Assembly (NCBI GenBank): GCA_029852775.1
Contig: LEKJ01000008.1
Location: 1-52,071, forward strand
Source of the DNA: Pasteurellaceae bacterium LFhippo2
GTDB lineage: Bacteria; Pseudomonadota; Gammaproteobacteria; Enterobacterales; Pasteurellaceae
Reading direction: 5' to 3'
DNA length: 52,071 nucleotides
In this document: positions 11,180 to 19,497 of the stretch, in pieces
How positions within the stretch are numbered: position 1 is the first letter of the stretch
Layout: every line of letters begins with the position of its first letter
The notes under the pieces: model-generated
The model's input: only the letters and a program-made list of their open reading frames with translations
Told to the model about the DNA's origin: nothing
The model's database searches: none
Position numbers and translations under genes: made by a program

Positions 11180-12661
11180 TTAGCCTTGTGACGCGATACG
11201 TTTCATATCTGTCATATAACCACGTAACTCTTGACCGATATATTCGATTGGATGGTTACGGATTGCATCATTTACTTCACGTAATGTTACGTTGTCGATT
11301 TCAGTTGCTGGTGTTGGTTCACCTAAATCACCACGTTGTAAAGTTGGGATGATTTTCTCACGTAAGATTGGTGTTGCAACATTTGCAAATAGGTAGTTAC
11401 CGTATTCTGCTGTATCTGAAATTACCACGTTCATTTCATATAAACGCTTACGTGCGATTGTGTTTGCGATTAATGGTAATTCGTGTAATGACTCATAGTA
11501 AGCTGACTCTTCGTAGATACCGCTTGCTACCATTGTATCGAACGCTAATTCAACACCGGCTTTCACCATCGCAACCATTACTACGCCGTTATCGAAGTAC
11601 TCTTGTTCGCTGATACGGATACCGTCTGCTTGTGGTGCATTTTCAAATGCAGTTTTGCCCGTTTCTTCACGCCATTTGAATAAGTTCGCATCGCCGTTTG
11701 CCCAGTCAGCCATCATTGTTGCTGAGAATTCACCACTGATGATATCGTCCATATGTTTGTGGAATAAGAATGCTAACTCTTCTTTGATTTGCTCAGAAAG
11801 CTCAAATGCACGTAATTTTGCGCTGTTTGATAAACGATCCATCATTAAAGTGATACCACCTTGTTTTAATGCTTCTGTGATCGTTTCCCAACCGTATTGG
11901 ATTAATTTACCTGCATAAGCTGGGTCTTTACCTTCTGCGACTAATTTGTCGTAACATACGATAGAACCTGCTTGTAACATACCGCAAAGGATTGTTTGCT
12001 CACCCATTAAGTCAGATTTAACTTCTGCTACGAATGAAGATTCTAATACGCCTGCGCGGTCGCCACCTGTTGCTGAAGCCCAGGCTTTTGCAATTGCTAA
12101 GCCTTCGCCTTGTGGGTCGTTTTCAGGGTGAACAGCGATTAATGTTGGCACACCGAAACCACGTTTGTACTCTTCACGTACTTCTGTACCTGGGCATTTT
12201 GGTGCAACCATTACTACAGTAATATCTTTACGGATTTGTTCGCCTTGTTCAACGATGTTTAAACCGTGTGAATAGCCTAATGCTGCACCTTGTTTGATTA
12301 AAGGCATAACGTCTGCAACAACTTTAGAGTGTTGTTTGTCTGGCGTTAAGTTAATTACTAAATCTGCTGTTGGGATTAATTCGTTGTAAGTACCTACTGT
12401 AAAACCATTTTCAGTTGCACGTACAAATGAAGCACGTTTTTCTGCAATCGCTTCAGGACGTAACGCATAGCTCACATCTAAACCTGAATCACGCATATTT
12501 AAACCTTGGTTTAAACCTTGTGCGCCACAACCGACGATAACCACTTTTTTACCTTTTAAGAAGTTGCAACCATCTGCAAATTCGTTACGGTCCATGAAAC
12601 GGCAACGGCCTAATTGATCTAATTGCTGACGTAAATTTAATGTGTTGAAATAGTTAGCCAT
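11180..12661 (-). CDS. ilvC: Ketol-acid reductoisomerase (NADP+), class II
   Basis: The 493-residue length marks this as the long (class II) enzyme of gammaproteobacteria rather than the ~330-residue class I. It converts acetolactate or acetohydroxybutyrate to the dihydroxy acids in valine, leucine and isoleucine synthesis, using NADPH and magnesium. The NADPH-binding [20 protein letters not shown] lies near residue 35, and the duplicated C-terminal knotted domain carries the acidic metal ligands. It is a single-gene unit between terminators. A striking inverted repeat overlaps its promoter (12773-12824), suggesting an IlvY-like activator. Confidence 0.98.
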   Translation of the reverse strand: MANYFNTLNLRQQLDQLGRCRFMDRNEFADGCNFLKGKKVVIVGCGAQGLNQGLNMRDSGLDVSYALRPEAIAEKRASFVRATENGFTVGTYNELIPTADLVINLTPDKQHSKVVADVMPLIKQGAALGYSHGLNIVEQGEQIRKDITVVMVAPKCPGTEVREEYKRGFGVPTLIAVHPENDPQGEGLAIAKAWASATGGDRAGVLESSFVAEVKSDLMGEQTILCGMLQAGSIVCYDKLVAEGKDPAYAGKLIQYGWETITEALKQGGITLMMDRLSNSAKLRAFELSEQIKEELAFLFHKHMDDIISGEFSATMMADWANGDANLFKWREETGKTAFENAPQADGIRISEQEYFDNGVVMVAMVKAGVELAFDTMVASGIYEESAYYESLHELPLIANTIARKRLYEMNVVISDTAEYGNYLFANVATPILREKIIPTLQRGDLGEPTPATEIDNVTLREVNDAIRNHPIEYIGQELRGYMTDMKRIASQG

Positions 12662-12756
12662 TTTGTTAATCCTCTTTGGGTTAATGGGGTAATTTGTTTG
12701 TGTGTTGTGTCTGTATGGCGTTTAGTTTGCATACTGTGTTTGTTTTTATGGATTCG

Positions 12757-12784
12757 ATTATATACCGATTTATTGTTGCGTAAA
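12757..12784 (-). promoter_or_regulatory. ilvC promoter
   Basis: Minus-strand TTTACG (12779-12784), 16 bases, then a perfect TATAAT (12757-12762). The predicted start near 12750 gives a leader of about 90 bases. The weak -35 lies inside the left arm of the inverted repeat described next, as expected for an activated promoter. Confidence 0.65.
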
Positions 12785-12824
12785 TTGATATTATTGATAT
12801 TTGTAATTGCGATTTACGCAACAA
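12773..12824. promoter_or_regulatory. 13-bp inverted repeat operator candidate upstream of ilvC
   Basis: TTGTTGCGTAAAT (12773-12785) and ATTTACGCAACAA (12812-12824) are perfect inverse copies separated by 26 bases. The promoter-proximal arm covers the ilvC -35. The layout fits two half-operators bound by a LysR-type dimer pair, for which IlvY is the known ilvC activator in enteric bacteria. The remainder of the 337-base gap 12662-12998 holds the ilvC leader, a weak hairpin (AGGTTC 12888-12893 / GAACCT 12920-12925) and the upstream region of the autotransporter. Confidence 0.5.
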
Positions 12825-12998
12825 ACTCAGTCTAATTATGAGATCAACTTCTCAAAATAAAAAAAAGTTCTCGAATACCTTATAAAAAGGTTCTATAGCC
12901 TTACTCAAGATGGTACTATGAACCTGTTATGGATATCGTAATGTTATGGATGACTCAACTCTACAATAACTATTATCGAACATAGCAAGGAGTCTGGA

Positions 12999-15900
12999 AT
13001 GCGTGATTCTTACCATTTTATTTGGAATAAAGCCCTTAAAAGTTGGCAGCTTATTTCTCTCATCAATCAAAAATCCCATTTACATAATACACCGAGCAAA
13101 AATTTATTATTCTCTGCACTAGCCTCTCTTAGTTTTATACTTCCTATACAAGCCACTGAGCTTGATGACAAAATTCAAGAACATATTCAGGCTATTAAAG
13201 CCAAAGAACAAGCCACTGTTTATGATCGAGAGATAGATTCAACTCGCGCGGTACATGTTGGTAACGATGAAAAAGTTTCCGCGACTTTTAATCAAGATAT
13301 TAATGGCCGTGGTAGCTATGTAGTCTTCTCAAATGTAAATCCTAGCGCTGTAAAAGTAACAAACAATGCGGTACTTTCAAGTGCAGCGGAAGTAATTGCA
13401 AGCCGACATAATAACTTTAGTGATATGATGTATATCATTAATAATGGTTCATTAGTTGGCTTAGCCACAGGAGGATCTGCGGATACTCTAAGTTTGGTAG
13501 CGCCAACTGTATATGTGCATAATACCGAAAATGGTTTAATGACTGCTAAAGCACTACCACTTTTACTTGCAAGCAGTTCATCATTTGCATTAGAAAACGA
13601 AGGTGACATCATCTCTGATTCTTCTACTGCTATTAGTAATTGGGGGCTTAGAGATAGAGGTATAAGCACATTAGTGAATAGCGGTACAATTTCTTCTGGC
13701 GAAAGTCACGCTATTTCCATATCTAGAAAAGATATCTATTTTAAAAATAGCGGTGAAATTACTGGCTACTATAGAGCTGTTGATTTAACAGGCTCATATC
13801 ATGACGATGGTGTTGTTTTGGGAGAAAACAGTGGAACAATTACAAATACAAATCCTAGAGGTCATGGCTTAGAAATTAGCGTTGCACATTCTAAATTTGA
13901 TAATAAAAATAAGATCTCTGGAGTAAATATTTACGCCAATAAGAATGCTCAATTTTCAAACTCTGGAGATATCGATAAATTAATGAATATCACTTCTGCT
14001 AATGTGAGTTTAACAAACAGTGGAAAGATTACCTCAGATGTTAATATTGGGTTATCTCGAGGGGGAATTAGTGATATTACCAATAATGGTACTATCAATG
14101 GTAATCTTAATATTAAATATGGCTTTACTAGCACTGAAGTTAATGACCCCAAACTTACTGTACATTTAGAAGATGGCGCTATAACAGATTCAGTAAATTT
14201 ACTTAACGATCTTAGAAATAGCACAAATCACACCACAAATGTGTTTATCAATGGTAACACCAATATTGGTGGTACAGTTGAGGGAGCAGGTGATAAAGAT
14301 ACACTGACTTTATTAGGTACTGGCACAATTAGTGACGCTCATAAATATAACAATATTGAACATCTTGTTGTTGATGGAGATTGGGCTTTATCCGCATCCG
14401 ATATTACATTTAAAGAATCTACTACCGTCAATAATAAACTAACCTTAAATAGCGATGGTAGCTTGATTTCTAATGCTATCACTAACAACCCATCAAGCAT
14501 CATCAATGTTGATAGTGGCTTTAGATTACAAGGCAACCTAAAAAATTCAGGCACCATTGATTTTACTAACAAACACGATACTTACAAAACTCTAGAAGTA
14601 ATGGGCGATTATGCTGGTACAGATGGTCGTTTAAAAATGGGTGTGAGTATTACAGGATTAGTGGCTGATGTACTTAAGGTCACCGGTAAGATCGTGGGCC
14701 AAACATTAATTGACCTTTACTCGCCTGATTCAACATTGGCTAGTAAAATGGAAGAGGGTAAAAAAATTCTATTAGTGGATAATAACACTGAACAACCTGA
14801 CTCCCTTGGTACATTTAGCCTTACTCAATCTACCTATGGTGACTATACCTATCAACTTGAAAAATTAGCGAATGGTTGGTATCTAAGCCAATTACCACCA
14901 CCTCCTCCGCCAGTTGAACCCGAAGAGCCTGTTCAACCAGATCCTGTACCACCAAAACCACCGGTACCACCTGTTGAACCAGAACCAGTGCCCCCAAAAC
15001 CGCCTGTTGAGCCAACACCAACACCGCCGATTCCTCCGGCACCACCTGTTGAGCCAGAAAAGCCTGTCCAACCTGAAGTACCTGTTCAACCAGAAACGCC
15101 TGTTGAACCTGAAAAACCTGTTCAACCAGAAACACCTGTTGAACCTGAAAAACCAACACCACCAAAACCAGTGGAAATAAAAGCAGAAGTAGGAGTATTA
15201 GCGAATAGCATTGCTGTCGCACGAGATATCTTCACAATGACTTTCAATGAACGCTCTGGCGCAAAACGTACTGCGGACAATAAGAATGTTTGGGGCAGAA
15301 TCTACCATAAACAGCTCAGAAATCGTATTGAAGGCAATGATGTTTATTTCGCTCATAAAGGGCATTCAACGTCTGCTCAACTTGGTGTTGATTTAGCTAA
15401 AATTCAGAATGAAGATAGTCAGTTCACCTTTGGTGTCTTCGGTTCATTAGGTAAACACAAAAACCGAGGTATGCAAGCGGGCAGAACCACCCCAATTTTT
15501 GCAGAACTCAGCGCTTATAATGTAGGGCTCTATGCAACTTATGAAAAACCGAATTGGTATACCGATTCTTGGGTTGCATATACGAGAGTAGGTAGTGAGG
15601 TAAATGCTCCAAATGTACGTCATACCTACCACCTAAATGGCGTACAAGCCTCTATGGAAGCAGGTTACAATTTTGTTGCAATCAAAGAGTCAAACAAACA
15701 ACTCTCAATTCAACCACAAGTACAGTTAGTATATAGCCATTTCAAACAACCAAATTTAGTTGATTTTAAATTACTTGGCACAGAAAACTTAACAACTCGT
15801 GTTGGTACCCGTTTCCAACTCGAATTACCAAGTATCAGCCCTTATGTTTCACTCAACTATTGGCATAATAGCCACCGAGTAGGAGTGAAATCTCAACAAG

Positions 15901-16067
15901 GTACCTTTATGTTAGAAGGTAATCGAGATATGGGTGAGGCTAAAATTGGTTTCGATAGTTGGAAGCTTACGCCAAAACTTAATGTTTGGGCTGATGTAGG
16001 ATTCCGCTTTGGAGGGGACCACTACCGCGAACAAACCTATCACGCAAGCATTCGCTATGCATTTTAA
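12999..16067 (+). CDS. Autotransporter with extended signal peptide, beta-helical passenger and proline-rich linker
   Basis: This 1022-residue type Va autotransporter begins with MRDSYHFIWNKALKSWQLIS. That matches the extended signal peptide region (W-N-K-A...W) and precedes a normal hydrophobic signal ending around SFILPIQA. Residues about 55-620 are an N/G/T/S-rich passenger with short repeated N-S-G-x-I units (for example LTNSGKITSD, NNGTINGN), predicted to form a beta-helix. Residues 633-724 are a proline-rich repeat tract. The last ~280 residues form a beta-barrel ending in an aromatic residue (HASIRYAF). No protease triad was recognised, so adhesion or another surface role is inferred. 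AAGGAGTC precedes the start. The terminator at 16085 ends the unit. Confidence 0.9.
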   Translation: MRDSYHFIWNKALKSWQLISLINQKSHLHNTPSKNLLFSALASLSFILPIQATELDDKIQEHIQAIKAKEQATVYDREIDSTRAVHVGNDEKVSATFNQDINGRGSYVVFSNVNPSAVKVTNNAVLSSAAEVIASRHNNFSDMMYIINNGSLVGLATGGSADTLSLVAPTVYVHNTENGLMTAKALPLLLASSSSFALENEGDIISDSSTAISNWGLRDRGISTLVNSGTISSGESHAISISRKDIYFKNSGEITGYYRAVDLTGSYHDDGVVLGENSGTITNTNPRGHGLEISVAHSKFDNKNKISGVNIYANKNAQFSNSGDIDKLMNITSANVSLTNSGKITSDVNIGLSRGGISDITNNGTINGNLNIKYGFTSTEVNDPKLTVHLEDGAITDSVNLLNDLRNSTNHTTNVFINGNTNIGGTVEGAGDKDTLTLLGTGTISDAHKYNNIEHLVVDGDWALSASDITFKESTTVNNKLTLNSDGSLISNAITNNPSSIINVDSGFRLQGNLKNSGTIDFTNKHDTYKTLEVMGDYAGTDGRLKMGVSITGLVADVLKVTGKIVGQTLIDLYSPDSTLASKMEEGKKILLVDNNTEQPDSLGTFSLTQSTYGDYTYQLEKLANGWYLSQLPPPPPPVEPEEPVQPDPVPPKPPVPPVEPEPVPPKPPVEPTPTPPIPPAPPVEPEKPVQPEVPVQPETPVEPEKPVQPETPVEPEKPTPPKPVEIKAEVGVLANSIAVARDIFTMTFNERSGAKRTADNKNVWGRIYHKQLRNRIEGNDVYFAHKGHSTSAQLGVDLAKIQNEDSQFTFGVFGSLGKHKNRGMQAGRTTPIFAELSAYNVGLYATYEKPNWYTDSWVAYTRVGSEVNAPNVRHTYHLNGVQASMEAGYNFVAIKESNKQLSIQPQVQLVYSHFKQPNLVDFKLLGTENLTTRVGTRFQLELPSISPYVSLNYWHNSHRVGVKSQQGTFMLEGNRDMGEAKIGFDSWKLTPKLNVWADVGFRFGGDHYREQTYHASIRYAF
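14895..15170 (+). repeat. Proline-rich repeat tract within the autotransporter
   Basis: The stretch codes for repeated P-x-x-P and V-E-P-E-K-P / V-Q-P-E-x-P units (residues 633-724). At DNA level the CCTGTTGAACC and CCTGTTCAACC blocks recur with small changes, so the length could vary by slippage or recombination in steps of whole codons. It joins the passenger to the beta-barrel domain. Confidence 0.85.
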
Positions 16068-16084
16068 GTCAAGATAAATTAATG

Positions 16085-16123
16085 AAAGCACCTTGATCGA
16101 TGAGATAAAGGTGCTTTATTTTT
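16085..16123 (+). terminator. Terminator after the first autotransporter
   Basis: AAAGCACCTT / AAGGTGCTTT pair around a 13-base loop and are followed by ATTTTT. Confidence 0.8.
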
Positions 16124-16144
16124 GGCAAAATTGTTCCCTCTACT

Positions 16145-16172
16145 TTGAGTTCATCAAAGGATAAGCTATAAT
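16145..16172 (+). promoter_or_regulatory. ppa promoter
   Basis: TTGAGT, 16 bases, then a perfect TATAAT. Transcription would begin about 38 bases before the ppa start codon, which is preceded by AAGGAAAC. Confidence 0.7.
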
Positions 16173-16216
16173 CAACTCGTTTTTTACAAACGTTTATTCA
16201 ATATAAGGAAACCAAA

Positions 16217-16744
16217 ATGGGCTTAGAAAACGTACCAGCTGGTAAAGAATTACCAGACGATATTTATGTAGTAATCGAAATTCCTGCAAACTCAGATCCA
16301 ATCAAATACGAAGTGGACAAAGAGAGCGGTGCATTATTTGTTGACCGTTTTATGGCAACAGCAATGTTCTACCCTGCAAACTACGGTTATGTGAACCACA
16401 CTTTATCTTTAGATGGCGACCCAGTTGACGTATTAGTACCAACTCCGTATCCACTACAACCAGGTTCAGTAATTCGTTGCCGTCCAGTAGGTGTGTTAAA
16501 AATGACTGATGAATCAGGTCAAGATGCGAAAGTTATCGCAGTTCCACACACTAAATTAAGCAAAGAATACGATCACATCAAAGATGTAAACGATGTTCCT
16601 GCATTATTAAAAGCACAAATCCAACACTTCTTCGAAAGCTACAAAGCATTAGAAGCAGGTAAATGGGTAAAAGTTGATGGTTGGGAAGGCGTTGAAGCTG
16701 CTCGCCAAGAGATCTTAGAATCTTTCGAACGTGCTAAGAAATAA
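16217..16744 (+). CDS. ppa: Inorganic pyrophosphatase
   Basis: The 175-residue product is a family I soluble pyrophosphatase, which hydrolyses pyrophosphate to phosphate and so pulls biosynthetic reactions forward. It begins [22 protein letters not shown]. The metal-binding signature DGDPVDVLV is present, along with [16 protein letters not shown] near the N-terminus and the C-terminal [10 protein letters not shown]. Length is as in E. coli. It is a single-gene unit with its own promoter and terminator, placed among envelope genes without obvious functional linkage. Confidence 0.98.
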   Translation: MGLENVPAGKELPDDIYVVIEIPANSDPIKYEVDKESGALFVDRFMATAMFYPANYGYVNHTLSLDGDPVDVLVPTPYPLQPGSVIRCRPVGVLKMTDESGQDAKVIAVPHTKLSKEYDHIKDVNDVPALLKAQIQHFFESYKALEAGKWVKVDGWEGVEAARQEILESFERAKK

Positions 16745-16757
16745 TTTTAGCTAAGCG

Positions 16758-16791
16758 AAATGCCAAAGGCTTAACTCCTTTGGCATTTTTT
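16758..16791 (+). terminator. Terminator after ppa
   Basis: AAATGCCAAAGG / CCTTTGGCATTT form a 12-bp stem followed by a T-run. Confidence 0.85.
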
Positions 16792-16810
16792 ACAACTAAG
16801 GAAAGCATTA

Positions 16811-17557
16811 ATGAAACTTATTTCAAAATTTATCACTGTTGCATTAGTGGCAATCGGATTAAGCGCTTGTGTGAATACACAACAGATGAATGCACAAGCA
16901 GAAAGTCAGTATAGCCAATTTAAGCAAAAAGCAAGTCAATTAGGTGTATTAGATACAACTTCATCAACAGCAAAACGTATTCACCAAGTTTTCAACAAAA
17001 TGAAACCTTATGCTGAACGTGAAAATAAAACTGGCGTGCCATTTAGTTGGGAAGTTATTGTTATTAAAGATAAAGAACTAAATGCTTGGGCAATGCCAGG
17101 CGGTAAAATGGCTTTCTACACAGGTTTAGTTGATCAACTTAAATTAAGTGATGATGAAATCGCAACTGTTATGGGTCACGAAATGATTCACGCGCTAAAT
17201 GAACACAGTAAAGCAGGCGCTAATCGTGGAGCAGTAACTGATACTATTTTTGGAATCACGGGCGCGATTTTAGGTGATATTAATCTTGGTGGTGTTAGTG
17301 GCTTAGGTGCGCTGAAGACTTATGCCGTAGATAATGTATTCTCTCGTTCTGATGAAAGCGAAGCAGATGAGTACGGTCTCTATTTAATGGCAAAATCAGG
17401 CTATAATCCAAAAGCAGCTCCGGGCCTATGGACTAAAATGGCAAGTGCAACCGGCGGTTCAGGTGGTTTCTTCTCAACTCACCCAGCAGATGAAGATCGT
17501 CAAGCAAATATGCAAAAATGGTTACCACAAGCTTTAGAATATTATAACGCTAGATAA
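16811..17557 (+). CDS. M48-family zinc metallopeptidase lipoprotein (LoiP/YcaL-like)
   Basis: The 248-residue protein has a lipoprotein signal peptide with lipobox LSAC (Cys20), so it should be anchored in the envelope. The M48 zinc motif is HEMIH (His123, Glu124, His127), followed by ALNEH. The third ligand lies in SDESEADEYG, and the family's STHPADEDR segment is present near residue 217. This matches the LoiP/YcaL type of periplasm-facing M48 protease, which takes part in outer-membrane protein quality control. I cannot tell LoiP from YcaL, so no symbol is given. It could serve the two neighbouring autotransporters, but that is only a positional inference. Confidence 0.9.
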   Translation: MKLISKFITVALVAIGLSACVNTQQMNAQAESQYSQFKQKASQLGVLDTTSSTAKRIHQVFNKMKPYAERENKTGVPFSWEVIVIKDKELNAWAMPGGKMAFYTGLVDQLKLSDDEIATVMGHEMIHALNEHSKAGANRGAVTDTIFGITGAILGDINLGGVSGLGALKTYAVDNVFSRSDESEADEYGLYLMAKSGYNPKAAPGLWTKMASATGGSGGFFSTHPADEDRQANMQKWLPQALEYYNAR

Positions 17558-17565
17558 TCAACCTC

Positions 17566-17590
17566 TCTCCCCTAAACTCTTTAGGGGAGA
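17566..17590. repeat. Small CTCTCCC palindrome between the M48 gene and the permease gene
   Basis: TCTCCCCTAAA / TTTAGGGGAGA form an 11-bp stem with a three-base loop. No U-run follows. The core resembles the CTCTCCC repeat family seen elsewhere in the window. Confidence 0.55.
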
Positions 17591-17610
17591 CGCTAATTAG
17601 TGGACTAATT

Positions 17611-19473
17611 ATGCAACTAACTATCAACTATCCTCAATTCATTCATCAGCCTCTTTTTTGGGTTTGCGCCCTTCTTGTTTTCGCAATTTGGCAATTTATT
17701 CGTAATAAATTACGGATGGATGTCGTTGCTTTATTAGTGATAACATTCTTTAGCGTTAGTGAGATTTTAACTACAAACGAAGTTTTTGCTGGTTTAAGCG
17801 ATCCAAATATCGTTCTTATCGCCTTGCTATTTATTATCGGAGAAGGCTTAGTTAGAACAGGAGTCGCTTATCAAGTTAGCGATTGGTTAATGCGCGTAGC
17901 TGGCGCAAGTGAGATCAAGGTGTTAGTTTTACTAATGCTTTCGATAGCAGGATTAGGCTCATTTATGAGTTCAACAGGCGTTGTGGCAATCTTTATTCCT
18001 GTGGTTCTTGCAATCTGTTCAGGAATGAATATCTCCCCGAAACGCTTAATGATGCCATTGAGTGTGGCGGGTTTAATCAGCGGTATGATGACGCTTATTG
18101 CGACACCACCAAACCTTGTTGCCCACTCTGAATTAGTAAAATCAGGCTTTCAGGGATTTAATTTCTTTAGCTTTACCCCTATTGGATTAGCTGTACTCGT
18201 ACTTGGAATTGGCTATATGTTAGTTGCTCGTCATTGGCTTGACGATGGCGAATCTATTCAAACCGAACACCATAAAAATACTTCAATGAGCCAGCTAATT
18301 GAATCCTATCAATTACAAGGCAGAGCCAAAATGGTTGTGATCGATAGCGAATCTTCTTTTGTCGGCAAAACCATTAATGAGCTAAATTTGCGTAGTGGCT
18401 ATGGATTAAATGTCATTGCGATTCAACGTGTTAAGCGTCTACGCAGTATTTCAATTGCTGCTTATGCCAACGAAACACTTCAAGCAAAAGATATTCTATT
18501 AATGGATATCAGCACTGATGATAACGATATTTTCGATCACTACTGCGATATTTTCCATTTACGCCCAATTGAGTTAAAAGGTGAATATTTCTCTGATCAC
18601 GCAAAATCTGTGGGTATGGCGGAAGTTTCTGTGATGCCGGAAGCTGAAAGTATTGGTAAAAAGATCGGTGAATTAAAATTCCGCGCTAAATATGGCGTAA
18701 GTGTAGTTGGGGTAAAACGCGATGGTGAAGTCGTTGAAGGTAATATCATTGATACCCCAATTAAATTAGGCGATACCTTACTTGTGATGGGAGTCTGGAG
18801 TCAGATTACGACAATGTGTAATAAAAGTCGTGATTTCTTCTTATTGAATACTCCAGAAGAGAGCAAACACGTTGCCCCTGCAATGTCTCAAGCGCCCCAC
18901 GCACTTTTTGCGGTAGCTACAATGGTTTTCTTAATGATTACAGGCTTAGTGCCAAATGTTATCGCAGCGCTTATTGCTTGCTTAATGTTAGGTAAATTCC
19001 GCTGTATTGATCTAAAAAGTGCCTATAACTCGATTCACTGGCCGAGCTTAATTCTTATTGTAGGAATGATGCCGTTTTCAACAGCATTGCAAAAGACAGG
19101 TGGTATAGACCTAATAGTGGAAATATTACTTGATATTATGCGCGATTTAGATATTCACTTTGTGCTTGTGGCGCTTTTTGTGTTTACTTCGATTATTGGT
19201 GCATTTATTTCGAATACTGCGACTGCAATTTTAGTAATGCCAATTGCCATCTCAATTGCAGGACATCTAAACTACTCGCCAGTACCATTTGCAATGATTG
19301 TGGCAATTTCAGCGTCATCAGCATTTATGACCCCAGTATCATCGCCTGTAAACACGATGGTGTTAGCACCAGCTGGCTATAAGTTTATGGACTTTGTCAA
19401 AGTTGGTGTGCCGTTTACTTTCTTGATTATGATACTTTCAGTATTCCTAGTACCGATATTGTTTCCTTTATAA
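17611..19473 (+). CDS. SLC13-family permease with two internal TrkA-C (RCK) domains
   Basis: The 620-residue inner-membrane protein has two blocks of membrane segments (about residues 15-205 and 425-620). Between them lies a hydrophilic region holding two RCK/TrkA-C-type regulatory domains. The first is around 225-300, with KTINELNLRSGYGLNVIAI; the second is around 310-395, with GKKIGELKFRAKYGVSVVGV. The ion-transporter motifs STGVVAIFIPV and SNTATAILVMPIAI are typical of the SLC13/CitT superfamily, which moves anions such as sulfate or dicarboxylates. The substrate is not predictable here. No good ribosome binding site precedes the ATG. The next autotransporter gene starts only 24 bases downstream, so the two may be co-transcribed. 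Confidence 0.88.
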   Translation: MQLTINYPQFIHQPLFWVCALLVFAIWQFIRNKLRMDVVALLVITFFSVSEILTTNEVFAGLSDPNIVLIALLFIIGEGLVRTGVAYQVSDWLMRVAGASEIKVLVLLMLSIAGLGSFMSSTGVVAIFIPVVLAICSGMNISPKRLMMPLSVAGLISGMMTLIATPPNLVAHSELVKSGFQGFNFFSFTPIGLAVLVLGIGYMLVARHWLDDGESIQTEHHKNTSMSQLIESYQLQGRAKMVVIDSESSFVGKTINELNLRSGYGLNVIAIQRVKRLRSISIAAYANETLQAKDILLMDISTDDNDIFDHYCDIFHLRPIELKGEYFSDHAKSVGMAEVSVMPEAESIGKKIGELKFRAKYGVSVVGVKRDGEVVEGNIIDTPIKLGDTLLVMGVWSQITTMCNKSRDFFLLNTPEESKHVAPAMSQAPHALFAVATMVFLMITGLVPNVIAALIACLMLGKFRCIDLKSAYNSIHWPSLILIVGMMPFSTALQKTGGIDLIVEILLDIMRDLDIHFVLVALFVFTSIIGAFISNTATAILVMPIAISIAGHLNYSPVPFAMIVAISASSAFMTPVSSPVNTMVLAPAGYKFMDFVKVGVPFTFLIMILSVFLVPILFPL

Positions 19474-19497
19474 GTATCACTTCCTGACATAAATAAA

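Noticed and set aside
14830-15222. Long open frames on the minus strand and in another plus frame over the autotransporter proline tract
   Set aside because: They arise from the repetitive P/E/V codon pattern. Their translations are low-complexity and the beta-barrel autotransporter frame clearly continues through.
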